Positions 63,333-64,000 of a DNA stretch of 64,000 nucleotides are shown one piece after another. The position numbers were made by a program, and so were the translations under genes. Each line of letters starts with the position of its first letter. Positions within the stretch are counted from its first letter, which is position 1. This DNA is from Agarophyton chilense. Its lineage: Eukaryota > Rhodophyta > Florideophyceae > Gracilariales > Gracilariaceae. A model generated the notes under the pieces. That model was given only the letters and a program-made list of their open reading frames with translations, ran no database searches and was not told the origin of the DNA. The stretch spans positions 558,001 through 622,000 of the forward strand of contig JARGXX010000006.1 in NCBI GenBank assembly GCA_030374765.1, given 5' to 3'.

Positions 63333-64000
63333 CGGCGACCTGGTGAAACCCGGTATACACTTCGATCCCAAGAAGACAATTACGTACACAGCGGATCGAA
63401 CCACATAGAGAATTGTCATCGCCCTCCATGCCATCATGAATATCCTGCTGGAGCATTTCGACATCAAGTCGGCGTACTTACACGAACAAAATCAACACGA
63501 TCGTCCCATATTCGTAAAACAAATGCAGCGATTAAATGGCACATATCGCCACAACAGCACGTATGGCAGACTCATAGGTAACCACCTATGGTTCTCCACC
63601 AGCAGCTTATTACTACAATCACGGGCTAAAAGGCTTCCTAGCTTCCATAGGCTACACATGCTCGGAAGACGACCCCTGCCTGTACTCACGAAAAACGAAC
63701 AAAGGCTTCATAATCGTCAGTACCACTATAGACGACTTTCTGGTACTAGCCTCCCAGCAATCTCTCATAAATGAACTGCATCAGCAAATGCTCAACAAGT
63801 ACCAAATCAAACGATTAGGATCGCCAACGCGCTTTCTCAGTTGGGCAATAACGCGCACAAACAACGGCACTCACATCTCCCAACCAGACGCAATCAACGC
63901 CATCTTACACGACACCGGTATGCAGGACAGCAATCCCACACTGACACCGTACAATAATCTCAAAGCAGTAGACCAACGTGAACCCACCAAGCTACTATCA
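63333..64000 (+). pseudogene. Reverse transcriptase of copia E, continued past the window
   Basis: GDLVKPGIHFDPKKTITYTA, a TAG, then MNILLEHFDIKSAYLHEQNQ and YGRLIGN; a frameshift near 63580 leads to FLASIGYTCSEDDPCLYSRK, the catalytic IVSTTIDDFLVLAS (I-D-D) and KRLGSPTRFLSWAITR. It runs off the right edge before RNase H. Confidence 0.8.

Larger units (their letters stand above)
44716..64000 (+). mobile_element. Copia element E, plus strand, carrying elements C and D; continues past the window
   Basis: Copia order is gag (45051), protease (46000), integrase (57300-58257), reverse transcriptase (58267 and 63333 to the edge). Element C interrupts it at DLATRY/GLVVFT and element D at ARCNLR/GDLVKPG; both junctions rejoin in frame. 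Coding strand is strikingly rich in A and C. Related to D but more degraded, with several stops and frameshifts. Confidence 0.85.

Overview
The window is eukaryotic nuclear DNA: a repeat-rich intergenic region with one intact, intronless protein-coding gene inside a nest of transposable elements. Intronless genes separated by blocks of Ty3/gypsy chromoviruses, Ty1/copia, Tc1/mariner and Harbinger-like elements fit a multicellular red alga (Chondrus- or Gracilaria-like). This placement is an inference from gene style and element types; other eukaryotes such as oomycetes are not excluded. No rRNA, tRNA, CRISPR or organelle genes were seen.

Layout. 1-366 (-): broken N-terminus of a pogo/CENP-B type transposase. 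704-11404: copia element G (+), flanked by ACAGT, whose 3' LTR is split by copia element F (-, 5998-11365, flanked by ACTGT). 11410-13593: no gene seen. 13594-15552 (+): intact 652-aa group II pyridoxal-phosphate decarboxylase. 15553-18127: non-coding, with paired 16-bp palindromes and two strong hairpins. 18128-19097 (+): Harbinger-like transposase pseudogene. 19164-19566 and 29677-30434 (-): two halves of an unknown host gene split by gypsy element A (19567-29676, CTTGT duplication). 30849-32147 (+): Tc1-like transposon with doubled terminal repeats. 32250-33011 and 43327-43830 (+): second Harbinger-like transposase, split by gypsy element B (33012-43321, ATAGT duplication). About 44716 to the right edge (+): copia element E, carrying gypsy element C (46236-57282) and copia element D (58833-63327, CTCCG duplication). 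At each host interruption of a coding sequence (A, B, C, D) the host reading frame runs straight on when the insert and one target duplication are removed, so these boundaries are reliable.

The three gypsy elements A, B and C are related chromoviruses coding on the minus strand: gag (capsid plus CCHC knuckle), then pol in the -1 frame (protease, reverse transcriptase, RNase H, integrase only in C, C-terminal chromodomain). Each also carries a long open reading frame on the opposite strand, between the chromodomain and the 3' LTR. It encodes a 596-622 residue protein conserved in all three copies, uninterrupted in B although that element's pol is broken. I recognise no known family in it. This antisense protein, together with independent loss of integrase in A and B while the sole integrase-bearing copy, C, has a damaged RNase H, is the most interesting content of the window.

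The copia elements G, D and E share a primer-binding site resembling the anticodon arm of initiator tRNA-Met, as in Drosophila copia; F uses an ordinary tRNA 3' end. By eye the LTR pairs of B, D and A are most alike (youngest), C is intermediate, and F and G are oldest.
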